64,000 nt of DNA from Anaerostipes caccae L1-92 (GCF_014467075.1 NZ_AP023027.1:1677501-1741500); one strand, 5' to 3'. Positions 52,491 through 61,624 are shown, counted from the first letter of the stretch. Notes: a model not told the origin generated them from the sequence alone. Program-made: numbers and translations.

Positions 52491-54566
52491 ATGAAACGAC
52501 GAAGCACTGAGATAATGCAGGCAATACTGAGATCAAAGGAAAATGATATATCTGCAAAGCAGTTGATGTGCCGGTATGATATTTCCAGGAGAACCTTAAA
52601 GAATGATATTAATGAGATCAATGATTTCCTCAAGACGATCTCAATGGAAGAGATCTTAATAACTGAGGACGGAAGTTTTAAATTTGGAGGGCTGTTTGAC
52701 AGAGAAACAGTAGAGAAGAACTTATATCAGATGGACATGTATATGTATAAACTGTCACCGGAAGAACGGCAGATTTATATTATGCTTGAATTGATTGCGA
52801 ATCCCCATTACACGACGATGCACCGGTTTGCGGAGGAGCTCTATGTAAGCCGTATTACGATCATGAGTGACATCGACGCAGTCAAACAGATTTTGATACC
52901 CAGTGATGCAGAGCTTCTCTTGGACAGCGGAAAGGGAATCAAATTATCGTGCAGTTATGAGGCGTCATTGGAACTGCTGGTTTCACTCTATAAAAAAATC
53001 GCAGTTAATATTAAGAATGACGGATATTTCCAGAGATTGATGCTTGATAAAATGAAGATTCAGTATACATTTTCAGAGCTGTTTTCTTATATGCAGGATT
53101 ATATGAAGATAAATAATCTGGTCTTCATTGAGGATATATTTTATGATATCGTTTTATATTTATTTGCAGCGTTTAACTTCCGTGAACGCGATCATGCCGG
53201 TACAGATAAACTGGTAACGGAAAAGTCGAAACTAACAAACATCGATCATATGATGCTGTATGCAGGCTACATGTTAGAAGTTCCGGTGACAGAAAAAATG
53301 ATTGCCTGCTTCAGGACCTATATTGAAAAAAATAATTTATATTCGTTTGTAAAGACGGTAGACGAAGTTGAGCTGTATAAGATTATTATGTTTTTTGTTT
53401 CACAAATTGATCAGGAGCTCCGGTTAGAATTGACCAATGACGATAAATTAATTGATTCACTTTTGATGCATATTAAAAGCATGAAGGACTGGGGGAACTA
53501 TGAAGTTGAATTCCCTAAAAATTATGATCTGCCCATGAATTATGAATTGCTGGAGACATTAGTAGAGAAATATTCTTATATTTTAGAATCTTTTTTATCT
53601 TATAAATTAAGTACCAATATGAAAAAATCAATCGTTATCCATATTTGTGTGGCGGTGATCAGAAACCGGAGATACTATATCCCGAAGCTTTCCATCGTGA
53701 TTGTTTGTCCCGGCAGCATGGCTACGGGAAAATATTTGGAAGCACAGATTAAAAACTATTTTGATTTTGAAATTGCAGGCGTTCTTGCCGCGGGTGAAGT
53801 GGTCAGTGAATTGGAGCAAATGGAACAAAAGATTGATTTTATTCTATCGACAGTACATATTGAGGCAGACCGGTATAAAGTGATCACAGTCAATCCTTTT
53901 TTGACTATGAAGGATTTAAATTTAATCCAAAAAGAAGTCTTTCAAAGCCAGAAACAGATAAATTTGCCGGCAGAAAAGAAAAAGAAGAAAATATTGGAGG
54001 ATCTTGAGGAATTAATGGATGATGACCGGCTGCCGGCAGAAATATATGACAAGATTGAATCTATGCTTATGGGCTTAAAAAAAGATCCGGAGGAAGAAAG
54101 TGCGATGGCAGAGCTGTTAAATAAAGAATTTATCACGATCCATGCAGCTCCCTGCAGCTGGAAAGAGGCCATAAGGCGTTCGGCAAAACCGCTTGAACAA
54201 TTCGGCTATATTGAGCCGAGATATACACAAGAGGCAATAGAAAAAGTAGAAGAGTACGGAGACTATATCGTGGTCAGTCAGGGTGTGGCACTGGCTCATG
54301 CCGGGAAGGATTCCGGAGTGATACAGGATGGGTTAAGCGTATTGGTTTCAAAGGAAGGAATCTGTTTCAGGAAAGAACAGCATCAGGTGAACTTAGTCTT
54401 CTGTTTTGCTTCAACGGGAGAAAAGGAATATTTAGATCTGATCAAAGAGATCGTTGCTGTCGGCAAGGAACAAAAACGCCTTAAGAGAATATTAAAATGC
54501 AATACGAAAGAAGAGATATATCATGCTCTGATATTTGACCGGGTTCCGGACTCTACGCAGCGTTGA
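52491..54566 (+). CDS. PRD-containing PTS regulator with EIIB- and EIIA-like domains
   Basis: This 691-residue protein has an N-terminal helix-turn-helix (KQLMCRYDISRRTLKNDI), a second near RFAEELYVSRITIMSDI, PRD domains, an EIIB-like domain with Cys in VIVCPGSMATGK and a C-terminal EIIA with the His motif GVALAHAG. It is the probable activator of the upstream PTS operon and responds to its phosphorylation state. A GAGGAAAG site precedes the ATG. It is similar in layout to the MtlR-like protein at 36501. Confidence 0.89.
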   Translation: MKRRSTEIMQAILRSKENDISAKQLMCRYDISRRTLKNDINEINDFLKTISMEEILITEDGSFKFGGLFDRETVEKNLYQMDMYMYKLSPEERQIYIMLELIANPHYTTMHRFAEELYVSRITIMSDIDAVKQILIPSDAELLLDSGKGIKLSCSYEASLELLVSLYKKIAVNIKNDGYFQRLMLDKMKIQYTFSELFSYMQDYMKINNLVFIEDIFYDIVLYLFAAFNFRERDHAGTDKLVTEKSKLTNIDHMMLYAGYMLEVPVTEKMIACFRTYIEKNNLYSFVKTVDEVELYKIIMFFVSQIDQELRLELTNDDKLIDSLLMHIKSMKDWGNYEVEFPKNYDLPMNYELLETLVEKYSYILESFLSYKLSTNMKKSIVIHICVAVIRNRRYYIPKLSIVIVCPGSMATGKYLEAQIKNYFDFEIAGVLAAGEVVSELEQMEQKIDFILSTVHIEADRYKVITVNPFLTMKDLNLIQKEVFQSQKQINLPAEKKKKKILEDLEELMDDDRLPAEIYDKIESMLMGLKKDPEEESAMAELLNKEFITIHAAPCSWKEAIRRSAKPLEQFGYIEPRYTQEAIEKVEEYGDYIVVSQGVALAHAGKDSGVIQDGLSVLVSKEGICFRKEQHQVNLVFCFASTGEKEYLDLIKEIVAVGKEQKRLKRILKCNTKEEIYHALIFDRVPDSTQR

Positions 54567-54615
54567 TTGTATTCCCGGGAGTCTTTTTTTATAATAGCAG
54601 ATGAGGTGAATTGAT

Positions 54616-55200
54616 ATGGACAGTCAAAAGATAGGAAAACTTATTAAAACATTGAGAAAAGAGAAACAGCTGACGCAGATGCAGCTGGCAGAGCACATGA
54701 ATATCAGCGATAAAACGATATCAAAATGGGAACGCGGTTTGGGATGCCCTGATATTTCGTTTTTTCCGAAACTGTCCGGGGTTTTTGACGTAGACCTGGA
54801 AAAACTGCTCTCAGGCAGGCTCGATGTCAACGAAGTATTAGGAGGAAATATGAAACATATGCAATTTTATATCTGTCCAAACTGCGGCAATCTGGTGACT
54901 GCTCTGGCAGATACGGCGGTTTCCTGCTGCGGAAAGAAGTTAAGGGCAGTACAGGCCCGGAAAGCACCGGAAGATGAACGTTTGAAGGTGGAGTCTATTG
55001 AAAATGATTACTTTATTTCGTCTCCACATGAAATGACAAGAGATCATTATATCTCTTTTGCTGCGCTGCTGACGGGTGACAGTATGATGGTACGCAGACT
55101 CTATCCCGAATGGGATATGCAGACGAGGATTCCCGCTTTCGGTCACGGCAGGCTGTTCTGGTACTGTACAAAGCATGGACTGTATTATCAGCCGGTCTGA
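54616..55200 (+). CDS. XRE-type HTH protein fused to a superoxide-reductase/desulfoferrodoxin-like domain
   Basis: This 194-residue protein has an N-terminal helix-turn-helix (TQMQLAEHMNISDKTISKWE) and a C-terminal domain resembling desulfoferrodoxin: a Cys4 iron site (CPNC and SCC), the metal-His motif PHEMTRDHYI and the C-terminal CTKHG. The first His of the known superoxide-reductase iron site (in HVP) is missing; at that place it has DERLKV. So it may sense superoxide, oxygen or iron rather than act as an enzyme. The family link is inferred from motif spacing. A terminator follows. Confidence 0.8.
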   Translation: MDSQKIGKLIKTLRKEKQLTQMQLAEHMNISDKTISKWERGLGCPDISFFPKLSGVFDVDLEKLLSGRLDVNEVLGGNMKHMQFYICPNCGNLVTALADTAVSCCGKKLRAVQARKAPEDERLKVESIENDYFISSPHEMTRDHYISFAALLTGDSMMVRRLYPEWDMQTRIPAFGHGRLFWYCTKHGLYYQPV

Positions 55201-55256
55201 TTACTTTTGGGGAATGAGCAAAAAGCAAATAACTGCTTAAACGCCATGTCTTTCGG

Positions 55257-55294
55257 GAGAAAACACAGAAATAACCTGTGTTTTCTCTTTTTTT
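55257..55294 (+). terminator. Terminator after the HTH-superoxide-reductase-like gene
   Basis: GAGAAAACACAG (55257-55268) pairs with CTGTGTTTTCTC (55276-55287), followed by seven T residues. Confidence 0.85.
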
Positions 55295-55326
55295 GGCATT
55301 TTTTTTGAAGTATCTGCATTTAAAAC

Positions 55327-55355
55327 TTGAAACTGAGCAAATAATATGATATAAT
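55327..55355 (+). promoter_or_regulatory. Promoter of the BlaI-type repressor gene
   Basis: TTGAAA at 55327-55332 and TATAAT at 55350-55355 with a 17-base spacer. Confidence 0.72.
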
Positions 55356-55403
55356 TTACAAAATGATGTTAATTGATTAAATGAATAATAAGGAGAGACG
55401 CCG

Positions 55404-55781
55404 ATGATAGACAGAGATTTGACAAACCGGGAAAAACTGATCATGAAGTGTGTATGGGCAGAGAATCGGGAGATTTCCATTCAGGATCTTCAGGATAAAC
55501 TGAAAGAAATGTTTGACTGGGATGCGAAAAGATCTACGGTCCGTACATTTTTAACAAGCATCGAAGGAAAAGGATTTGTTAAAATTGAGAGAAGAGGAAG
55601 ATTTTCTTATCTCAAGCCTTTGGTAGACGAAAAAAAATACAAAAGAGAACAGGTACTGAAATTTGTTGATTTTTGGTATGGCGGTTCTAAAGTTGCACTG
55701 ATCAAAGCTATAAAGGGCAAGAAACTGACAAAGGAGAAAGAAGAGTACCTTCGAAAGGTATTTAATGAGCCGGAAGAATAA
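55404..55781 (+). CDS. BlaI/MecI/CopY-family transcriptional repressor
   Basis: This 125-residue winged-helix protein has LTNREKLIMKCVWAE at the N terminus, the recognition region KRSTVRTFLTSIEGKGFV and a C-terminal dimerisation helix. It lacks a BlaR1-type partner gene and the CopY C-terminal Cys motif, so it is not clearly a beta-lactam or copper regulator. It stands alone between a promoter and a terminator. Its target is unknown. Confidence 0.88.
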   Translation: MIDRDLTNREKLIMKCVWAENREISIQDLQDKLKEMFDWDAKRSTVRTFLTSIEGKGFVKIERRGRFSYLKPLVDEKKYKREQVLKFVDFWYGGSKVALIKAIKGKKLTKEKEEYLRKVFNEPEE

Positions 55782-55842
55782 AAACTGCAGGAAGATTGTT
55801 TCTGTACATCAATCAGCATTGTCAGATGATGACTGAAACTAT

Positions 55843-55875
55843 GAGCCAGATACTTCAAGGACTGGCTCTTTTTTT
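55843..55875 (+). terminator. Terminator after the BlaI-type gene
   Basis: GAGCCAG (55843-55849) pairs with CTGGCTC (55862-55868), with eight T residues. Confidence 0.75.
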
Positions 55876-55906
55876 CGTCCTGCCCGCTTTGTTCTGACAA
55901 GAAGAA

Positions 55907-55931
55907 CTGCTGTACGTTTTTCGCACAGCAG
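55907..55931 (-). terminator. Candidate terminator of the DUF6465-like gene
   Basis: CTGCTGT pairs with ACAGCAG around an 11-base loop; on the minus strand it is followed by TTCTTCTTG. Confidence 0.5.
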
Positions 55932-55971
55932 CCCCTGCTTAAAATATAATTATGTAGCGATAGTATCTGAG

Positions 55972-56190
55972 TTATTCAAGGCTCAGCGGTTCCTCATTAG
56001 AAATAGAAGTGCCGTCTTTTGCTTTTGCCACATAAAATACAGACAAATTTTCCGGCTGATAATAGATTTCCAATGATGACAGGGAATTTAATTTTACACC
56101 TTTTGATTTGATGTCCTCCTTCACTGCCTTTTCCACATCTGCGACGAGCACATTGTGACTCTGAAACTGTACTTCTGTATAGATTTTCAT
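55972..56190 (-). CDS. Small DUF6465-like protein
   Basis: This 72-residue protein has an N-terminal beta strand (TEVQFQSH), a helix (VADVEKAVKEDIKSKG) and a C-terminal strand-rich part (SLEIYYQPENLSVFYVAKA). Small proteins of this shape recur in Lachnospiraceae and are grouped as DUF6465; the role is unknown. A strong AGGAGG site precedes the ATG, which argues for a real gene. The DUF assignment is by recollection of the LEIYYxPE pattern. Confidence 0.68.
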   Translation of the reverse strand: MKIYTEVQFQSHNVLVADVEKAVKEDIKSKGVKLNSLSSLEIYYQPENLSVFYVAKAKDGTSISNEEPLSLE

Positions 56191-56290
56191 ATTTTATCCT
56201 CCTTTCCTGCTTTAATTTTCTTATTATAAACCTTGTTTCATAAATATTCAAAGGATCAGGTGAAATATGAATATATTTTATTTTTTATGA

Positions 56291-56348
56291 TTGACATTTT
56301 GATAAAAGAGAGCTATTATAAATATAACATATGAATGATTGTTCATAT
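56291..56348 (+). promoter_or_regulatory. Promoter and ArsR-type operator of the metal efflux operon
   Basis: TTGACA (56291-56296) and TATTAT (56314-56319) are 17 bases apart. An inverted repeat ATATGAA ... TTCATAT (56329-56348) follows the -10 box, as in ArsR/SmtB-controlled operons. Confidence 0.75.
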
Positions 56349-56382
56349 GAATGAATATAATAATAAAAAGGAGGGTGAGAAG

Positions 56383-56742
56383 TTGACAGTACATGATATA
56401 GACTGCTGTGATACCTATCAGGTCCATGATGACCTTCTGAAAACAGTAAATGAAAAAATGCCCGAGGAAAGTGAACTGCAGGATCTGGCAGACCTTTTTA
56501 AGGTCTTTGGAGATTTTACAAGGATCAGGATTCTGTTTGTTTTGTTTGAAGCAGAAGTATGTGTGTGTGACCTGGCGGAGGCTCTTGATATGACTCAGTC
56601 TGCCATTTCACATCAGCTGAAGATACTGAAGCAGGCAAGGCTTGTAAAATCCAGAAGAGAAGGGAAATCGGTTTTTTATTCACTGGCAGACGGTCACGTA
56701 AGAACGATCATCGCTCAGGGAAGAGATCATATTGAGGAATAA
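56383..56742 (+). CDS. ArsR/SmtB-family metal-responsive repressor (CadC type)
   Basis: This 119-residue winged-helix protein starts at a TTG (56383) after an AAGGAGGG site; the frame continues upstream to 56335 with an ATG inside the operator. It has N-terminal Cys (DIDCC), the CadC-type VCVCD metal motif before the recognition helix and the DNA-binding segment MTQSAISHQLKIL. It should bind Cd, Pb or Zn and release the operator at 56329. It is the first gene of a metal efflux operon. Confidence 0.9.
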   Translation: MTVHDIDCCDTYQVHDDLLKTVNEKMPEESELQDLADLFKVFGDFTRIRILFVLFEAEVCVCDLAEALDMTQSAISHQLKILKQARLVKSRREGKSVFYSLADGHVRTIIAQGRDHIEE

Positions 56743-56766
56743 TCATAATTAAAATGGGAGGATATT

Positions 56767-56985
56767 ATGAAGAAAAAATTTAAGTTACAGGATTTAGACT
56801 GTGCACATTGTGCGGCAAAGATGGAAGAGGCAATTAAAAAAATACCGGGAGTAAATGATGCCAGTGTAAGTTTTATGACTCAGAAAATGACGATCAGCGC
56901 AGAAGATGAAAAGTTTGATGAGATCATGCAGAAGGTTGTCAGTACCTGTGCCAAGGTTGAGCCTGACTGCAGGATACTCATCTAG
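56767..56985 (+). CDS. Heavy-metal-associated (HMA) metallochaperone-like protein
   Basis: This 72-residue protein has the ferredoxin-like HMA fold with the metal site LDCAHCAAKME (CxxC), then a Cys-containing C terminus. In many ATPases this domain is fused to the N terminus; here it is a separate gene between the repressor and the ATPase. It probably delivers or senses Cd, Zn or Pb. A GGGAGG site precedes the ATG. Confidence 0.9.
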   Translation: MKKKFKLQDLDCAHCAAKMEEAIKKIPGVNDASVSFMTQKMTISAEDEKFDEIMQKVVSTCAKVEPDCRILI

Positions 56986-56990
56986 CTGAT

Positions 56991-57038
56991 AAAACCCGGA
57001 TGGAACGGAGCCGATCCCTCACTCCGGGTTTTATTTTT
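56991..57038 (+). terminator. Internal hairpin between the HMA and ATPase genes
   Basis: AAAACCCGGA (56991-57000) pairs with TCCGGGTTTT (57023-57032), followed by a T run. It may lower transcription of the ATPase gene. Confidence 0.65.
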
Positions 57039-57059
57039 TAATATAAGGAGACTATAATT

Positions 57060-58937
57060 ATGACAAAAAAACATAAAAAGATGCTGATCCGGATCATCGC
57101 GGCATTTTTCCTGCTTGCAGGGCTGATGATTGCGGAACATATGGGAAAGCTGGAAAGTTTGGAAGGTTCATGGGCTTTATTTGTGATTTATCTGATTCCG
57201 TATCTGGTGATCGGTTATGACATTATTTTCAAAGCAGCCAGAAATATCAAAAACGGACAGATATTTGATGAAAATTTTCTCATGATGATTGCCACGTTCG
57301 GGGCCTTTGGAGTGAAAGAGTATTCTGAAGCAGTGGCCGTTATGCTGTTTTATCAGGTGGGAGAGCTGTTCCAGAGTTATGCGGTGGGAAAATCCCGCCA
57401 GTCTATCTCAGAAATGATGGATATCTGCCCCGAATATGCGAATATTGAGGTTGACGGAGTGCTTACACAGGTTGATCCTGATGAAGTGGAAATAGGAAAT
57501 TTTATTGTTGTAAAGCCGGGGGAAAGAATTCCTTTGGACGGTGTGGTCATTGAGGGGGAATCCCTGGTCGATACAGCCGCACTGACCGGCGAGTCCGTTC
57601 CAAGAAAGGCAGCCGCAGGCGATGAAGTGATCAGCGGGTGCGTCAACGGAAGCGGTACACTGAAAGTAGAAGTGACGAAAGAATTCGAAGACTCCACTGT
57701 TGCAAAAATTTTGGAACTTGTTGAAAATGCCAGCAGCAAGAAGGCAAATGTAGAAAATTTCATTACCAAATTTGCAAAATATTATACCCCTGTGGTAACG
57801 ATCGGTGCTGTGATTCTTGCAGTACTTCCTCCGCTGATCTTAGGAGGAGGCTGGGGTGAATGGGTTCAGAGAGCCTGTATTTTTCTTGTCATCTCCTGTC
57901 CATGTGCGCTGGTAATTTCAGTGCCTATGGGATTTTTCGGAGGGATTGGTGCTGCCTCAAGGCTCGGTGTGCTGGTCAAAGGAAGTAATTATCTGGAAGC
58001 CGTATCTGAGATGACGACCATCGTATTTGACAAGACAGGAACTTTGACAAAGGGCGAATTTAAAGTGACGGAGATCCTGCCGCAGGGATGCAGCGAGGAG
58101 GAACTTCTTGAACTGGCGGCATTGGGTGAAGGATATTCGAATCACCCGATTGCAGGTTCTATCAAAGAGGCATATGGAAAAACAGCGGATATGAACCGTG
58201 TGTCCGACGCTGAGGAAATCGCGGGACACGGAATCCGTGTTTTGATCGATGGAAAAGAAATTCTAATCGGAAACGGCAAGCTGATGAGACAGCAGCACAT
58301 CGACTATGTCTCCTGCAAAAGCAGCGGAACTGTCGTCTACGTGGCCTCTGAGGGAGTGTTTGCAGGTGCCATTGTCATTTCTGATACGGTAAAAGACGGG
58401 GCAGAAGAGGCAATCAAACGCATGAAGCAGGCAGGTGTTAAAAAATGTGTCATGCTCACCGGAGACAGGAAAGAGGCAGCTGAATCTGTTGCTGCACAAT
58501 TAGGGATTGATGAAGTATACGCAGAACTCCTGCCGGGCGATAAAGTAGTTAAGGTGGAAAAGCTCCTGGAAAATCAGAGGGACAAAGAAAAGCTTGCTTT
58601 TGCCGGAGACGGTATTAATGATGCTCCGGTGCTTACAAGAGCAGATATTGGGATTGCCATGGGGAGCATGGGATCTGATGCGGCCATAGAAGCCGCGGAT
58701 GTAGTATTGATGGACGACGATGTCAGAAAGATTGCCTCCACCGTTCATATTTCAAGAAAAACACTGCGGATCGTGAAACAAAATATTGTGTTCGCTTTAG
58801 GGGTGAAGGCTCTTGTATTGGCTCTTGGCGCAGCCGGAATGGCAAATATGTGGGAAGCGGTCTTCGCAGATGTCGGAGTATCTGTAATCGCAATTCTTAA
58901 TTCCATGCGAGCGCTGAAAACCGATGACAAAGAATAA
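57060..58937 (+). CDS. P1B-type heavy-metal ATPase (CadA/ZntA type)
   Basis: This 625-residue protein has membrane helices, the TGES actuator motif, the CPC metal site in ISCPCALVISVP, the phosphorylation site DKTGTLTKG, the SNHPIAG motif and GDGINDAP. It has no N-terminal HMA domain. Together with the HMA gene and the ArsR repressor it is a metal efflux pump for Zn, Cd or Pb. A GGAGA site precedes the ATG. Confidence 0.95.
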   Translation: MTKKHKKMLIRIIAAFFLLAGLMIAEHMGKLESLEGSWALFVIYLIPYLVIGYDIIFKAARNIKNGQIFDENFLMMIATFGAFGVKEYSEAVAVMLFYQVGELFQSYAVGKSRQSISEMMDICPEYANIEVDGVLTQVDPDEVEIGNFIVVKPGERIPLDGVVIEGESLVDTAALTGESVPRKAAAGDEVISGCVNGSGTLKVEVTKEFEDSTVAKILELVENASSKKANVENFITKFAKYYTPVVTIGAVILAVLPPLILGGGWGEWVQRACIFLVISCPCALVISVPMGFFGGIGAASRLGVLVKGSNYLEAVSEMTTIVFDKTGTLTKGEFKVTEILPQGCSEEELLELAALGEGYSNHPIAGSIKEAYGKTADMNRVSDAEEIAGHGIRVLIDGKEILIGNGKLMRQQHIDYVSCKSSGTVVYVASEGVFAGAIVISDTVKDGAEEAIKRMKQAGVKKCVMLTGDRKEAAESVAAQLGIDEVYAELLPGDKVVKVEKLLENQRDKEKLAFAGDGINDAPVLTRADIGIAMGSMGSDAAIEAADVVLMDDDVRKIASTVHISRKTLRIVKQNIVFALGVKALVLALGAAGMANMWEAVFADVGVSVIAILNSMRALKTDDKE

Positions 58938-58974
58938 AAGAAAATTAAGGGAAAAATCCTGATTATATGATATG

Positions 58975-59018
58975 ATGCAGCAAAACAGAAACATGATCCT
59001 GTTTTGCTGCATTTTTTT
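58975..59018 (+). terminator. Terminator after the ATPase gene
   Basis: ATGCAGCAAAACAG (58975-58988) pairs with CTGTTTTGCTGCAT (58999-59012), followed by T residues. Confidence 0.9.
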
Positions 59019-59074
59019 GTTTTCATGTTAAGACTTTGTGTCTTGCATAGCAGACAGTATTATGATAACATAAA

Positions 59075-59093
59075 ACATACACAGTGCATGTAA
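59075..59093. promoter_or_regulatory. Operator-like motif before the TetR gene
   Basis: The sequence ACATACACAGTGCATGTA shares its right half (TGCATGTA) and ACATACA with the palindrome at 59796 before the ABC exporter gene, as expected for one TetR protein controlling both. Confidence 0.55.
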
Positions 59094-59111
59094 AAGGAGG
59101 TGAGATACGCA

Positions 59112-59753
59112 GTGCCGAGAAATAAACATCCGGAAGAAACAGTACAGAGGATTTTAGATGCTTCACTGAAGCTTTTTCTGGAAAAAGGATATGAGGAGAC
59201 CACAGTTTTAGATATCATCAGTGAATTAGGCGGGCTGACGAGAGGAGCATTTTACCACCATTTCAAATCAAAAGAGGAAGTCTTTGATGTTTTAAGTGAA
59301 AAATTGTTCTATGACGATAACCCTTTTGCAAAGGCAAAAGCACGCAGAGATCTAAATGGACTGGAGAAATTAAAGTTTGTACTGAAAGATTCTTTTAGAG
59401 AAACTGACAGCAGGAAGCTCAGTATCGCTTCCATCCAACTGGTGGAGAGTCCTTCCTTTTTAAAAAAATTGATCGAGACAAACCGCGATACGCTGGCACC
59501 TATGTTTGAGGAATTAATAGAAGAAGGAATAAAGGACGGGTCTGTAACAGCAAAGCATGCTAAACCCTTATCTCAGCTGGCAGTGATGCTGACTAATTTT
59601 TGGATGGTTCCGTCAGTCTTTCCCTGTGAGACAGAAGAGGAGCTATGGGAGCGTTTGTCAATGATCAAGGAGATCACAGATAAAATAGGAATGCCGGTCA
59701 TAGACGAAGAAATTTTGTCAATGTGCAGGGAGAATACCATAAATATAGATTAA
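59112..59753 (+). CDS. TetR-family transcriptional regulator
   Basis: This 213-residue protein has the helix-turn-helix TTVLDIISELGGLTRGAFYHHFKSKEE and a helical ligand-binding domain. The start is a GTG at 59112 after an AAGGAGG site; a GTG at 59100 sits inside that site. It lies 70 bases before the ABC exporter gene, and both promoters carry a similar TGCATGTA motif, so it is the likely repressor of the exporter. The ligand is unknown. Confidence 0.9.
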   Translation: MPRNKHPEETVQRILDASLKLFLEKGYEETTVLDIISELGGLTRGAFYHHFKSKEEVFDVLSEKLFYDDNPFAKAKARRDLNGLEKLKFVLKDSFRETDSRKLSIASIQLVESPSFLKKLIETNRDTLAPMFEELIEEGIKDGSVTAKHAKPLSQLAVMLTNFWMVPSVFPCETEEELWERLSMIKEITDKIGMPVIDEEILSMCRENTINID

Positions 59754-59783
59754 ATTGCCTTATGCCAGCCGAGGCAATTTTTT
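59752..59783 (+). terminator. Terminator overlapping the TetR stop
   Basis: AAATTGCCT (59752-59760) pairs with AGGCAATTT (59772-59780), followed by T residues. Confidence 0.7.
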
Positions 59784-59795
59784 ATAACCAAATAC

Positions 59796-59812
59796 ATACA
59801 TGTTGCATGTAT
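59796..59812. promoter_or_regulatory. Palindromic operator before the ABC exporter gene
   Basis: ATACATG TTG CATGTAT is a perfect 7-bp inverted repeat with a 3-base centre, 14 bases before the start codon. Confidence 0.6.
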
Positions 59813-59826
59813 CTAAGGAGGATATA

Positions 59827-61512
59827 ATGAATCAGTTTTTAAAAGAAAATAAGTTTCTGCTTTTTGTCACTGTTCTATTTACTGTTGTAAGTTCTTTATC
59901 CTATGTTTTTATCGCTATAGTCCTGCAGAAAATACTTGATATTGCAGTTATAGGTGATAAGAAGGGTTTTTTGACGACGATGATCTTTTCACTGTTTTAC
60001 TTTCTTTTTATAGGAATTTTTGCATATTTGCAGGAACTGTGCAGTAAGCGTTTCATCTGCAATGCGCTGCGTTCTGTCCGCACAAAGACATTTGAGGGAA
60101 TAGAACGCCGCAGTACTGAAGATTTTGAAAAATATCAAACTTCTGAATACCTTTCCTTTATCACAAATGATGTGAAATTGCTGGAAGACAACTATCTCAT
60201 CCCTTTGCTGGAAATCCTTCAGTATACGATTGTTTTTATAGCCTCCCTCGCAGTCATGATTTATTTTAGCCTTATTATCACAGTCTGCGTCATCTTTGCT
60301 GTTCTCCTGATGTTTATCGTTCCCGGTGTATTCGGCGGAATCATGGCAAAAAGACAGGAGGCATATTCAGAAAAACTTGCGGATTTTACCGGACATGTGA
60401 AGGATCTTTTGTCAGGATTTGAAGTCATTAAATCTTATGGGATGAAAAGATATGCGCTTTCCAGATTTGAAAAGAGCAGCATACAGACCATAAATGCAAA
60501 GTATTCCGTGGACAAAACAGCTGCTGCAAATGATGCCCTGTCCATGCTGCTTGCAGTTTTTCTGCAGGTGGTTGTCATTTTTCTTTCTGCTTATTTCATT
60601 ATGACTGGCCGTGTGACACCTGGAGTGCTGCTGGGAATGACGCAGGCCAGCGGAAATCTTGCTAATCCGCTTTTGATGATTTTGGGAAGTATCCCAAAAC
60701 TAAAAAGTGTGAAGCCGATCATAAAACGTCTGAAGAATTTGTCGGAGTACCAGGAAAGAAGGTTTATCGGCAAAACAGCCCCTTCATTAAACAAGAAAAT
60801 ATCGATTGATCATTTGAAATTTTCTTATGACAGCAGCCGGAATGTGATAGACGGACTCTCTTTGAACATAGAACAAGGAAAGAAATATGCGCTTGTGGGC
60901 AGAAGCGGCTGTGGAAAATCGACGCTTATCCGGCTGATTACGGGTTGTTACTCCAAATATGAAGGCACGATCAGGTACGATGATACAGACCTGGGAGATC
61001 TTGATCTCAGAAAAATTACGGAACTTTCCTCCGTCATTCATCAAAATATTTATATGTTTAATGAAAGCATCTATCATAACATTTGTTTACATCAGGAGTT
61101 TACGGACCACCAGCTGGAGGAGGCGCTAGAGGCCAGTGGTTCTGCCGGTTTTATCAGTCAGATGGCGGATGGTCTGTCCCATATCGCCGGTGAAAACGGG
61201 GCAAACTTGTCCGGCGGACAAAAGCAGCGCATTGCGGTTGCCCGCGCTCTGATCAGACATAAACCATTTTTGATTTTAGATGAGGGGACTTCCGCTGTTG
61301 ATATGCAGACGGCATATGATATAGAAACCAGGCTTTTGAAATTGAAAGGACTGACACTGGTGACGATTACCCACAATATGAATGCAGATATATTTAAGAT
61401 GTATGATGAAATTATTTATATGGAAGACGGCAGAATCTCTGAACAGGGCAGTTTTCAGGAACTTATGGAAGCAAATAAGAGATTCCGTGACTTTTTTGAA
61501 CTGAAAAAGTAG
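59827..61512 (+). CDS. ABC exporter (fused membrane and ATPase domains)
   Basis: This 561-residue protein has six membrane helices in its first 300 residues and an ATPase domain with Walker A GRSGCGKST, Q loop VIHQNIYMF, signature LSGGQKQR and Walker B FLILDEGTS. It is a half-transporter of the MsbA/LmrA/peptide-export type. The AAGGAGG site selects the ATG at 59827. A TetR regulator precedes it, which suggests export of a toxic compound. Homodimer formation or a partner is not shown. Confidence 0.92.
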   Translation: MNQFLKENKFLLFVTVLFTVVSSLSYVFIAIVLQKILDIAVIGDKKGFLTTMIFSLFYFLFIGIFAYLQELCSKRFICNALRSVRTKTFEGIERRSTEDFEKYQTSEYLSFITNDVKLLEDNYLIPLLEILQYTIVFIASLAVMIYFSLIITVCVIFAVLLMFIVPGVFGGIMAKRQEAYSEKLADFTGHVKDLLSGFEVIKSYGMKRYALSRFEKSSIQTINAKYSVDKTAAANDALSMLLAVFLQVVVIFLSAYFIMTGRVTPGVLLGMTQASGNLANPLLMILGSIPKLKSVKPIIKRLKNLSEYQERRFIGKTAPSLNKKISIDHLKFSYDSSRNVIDGLSLNIEQGKKYALVGRSGCGKSTLIRLITGCYSKYEGTIRYDDTDLGDLDLRKITELSSVIHQNIYMFNESIYHNICLHQEFTDHQLEEALEASGSAGFISQMADGLSHIAGENGANLSGGQKQRIAVARALIRHKPFLILDEGTSAVDMQTAYDIETRLLKLKGLTLVTITHNMNADIFKMYDEIIYMEDGRISEQGSFQELMEANKRFRDFFELKK

Positions 61513-61624
61513 TTATTACAGCATATCTATTTGATAAAAGTTTCCTTTTATTATAAAATAATAGAGAATTCATAGTTCTATTTTGTCAATACATTGCAGA
61601 ATTCACAGGGGAAAGGGGTTTCGG

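Noticed and set aside
55404..55781. Beta-lactam or copper resistance regulator
   Set aside because: No blaR1, beta-lactamase or copper gene adjoins, and the copper Cys motif is absent.
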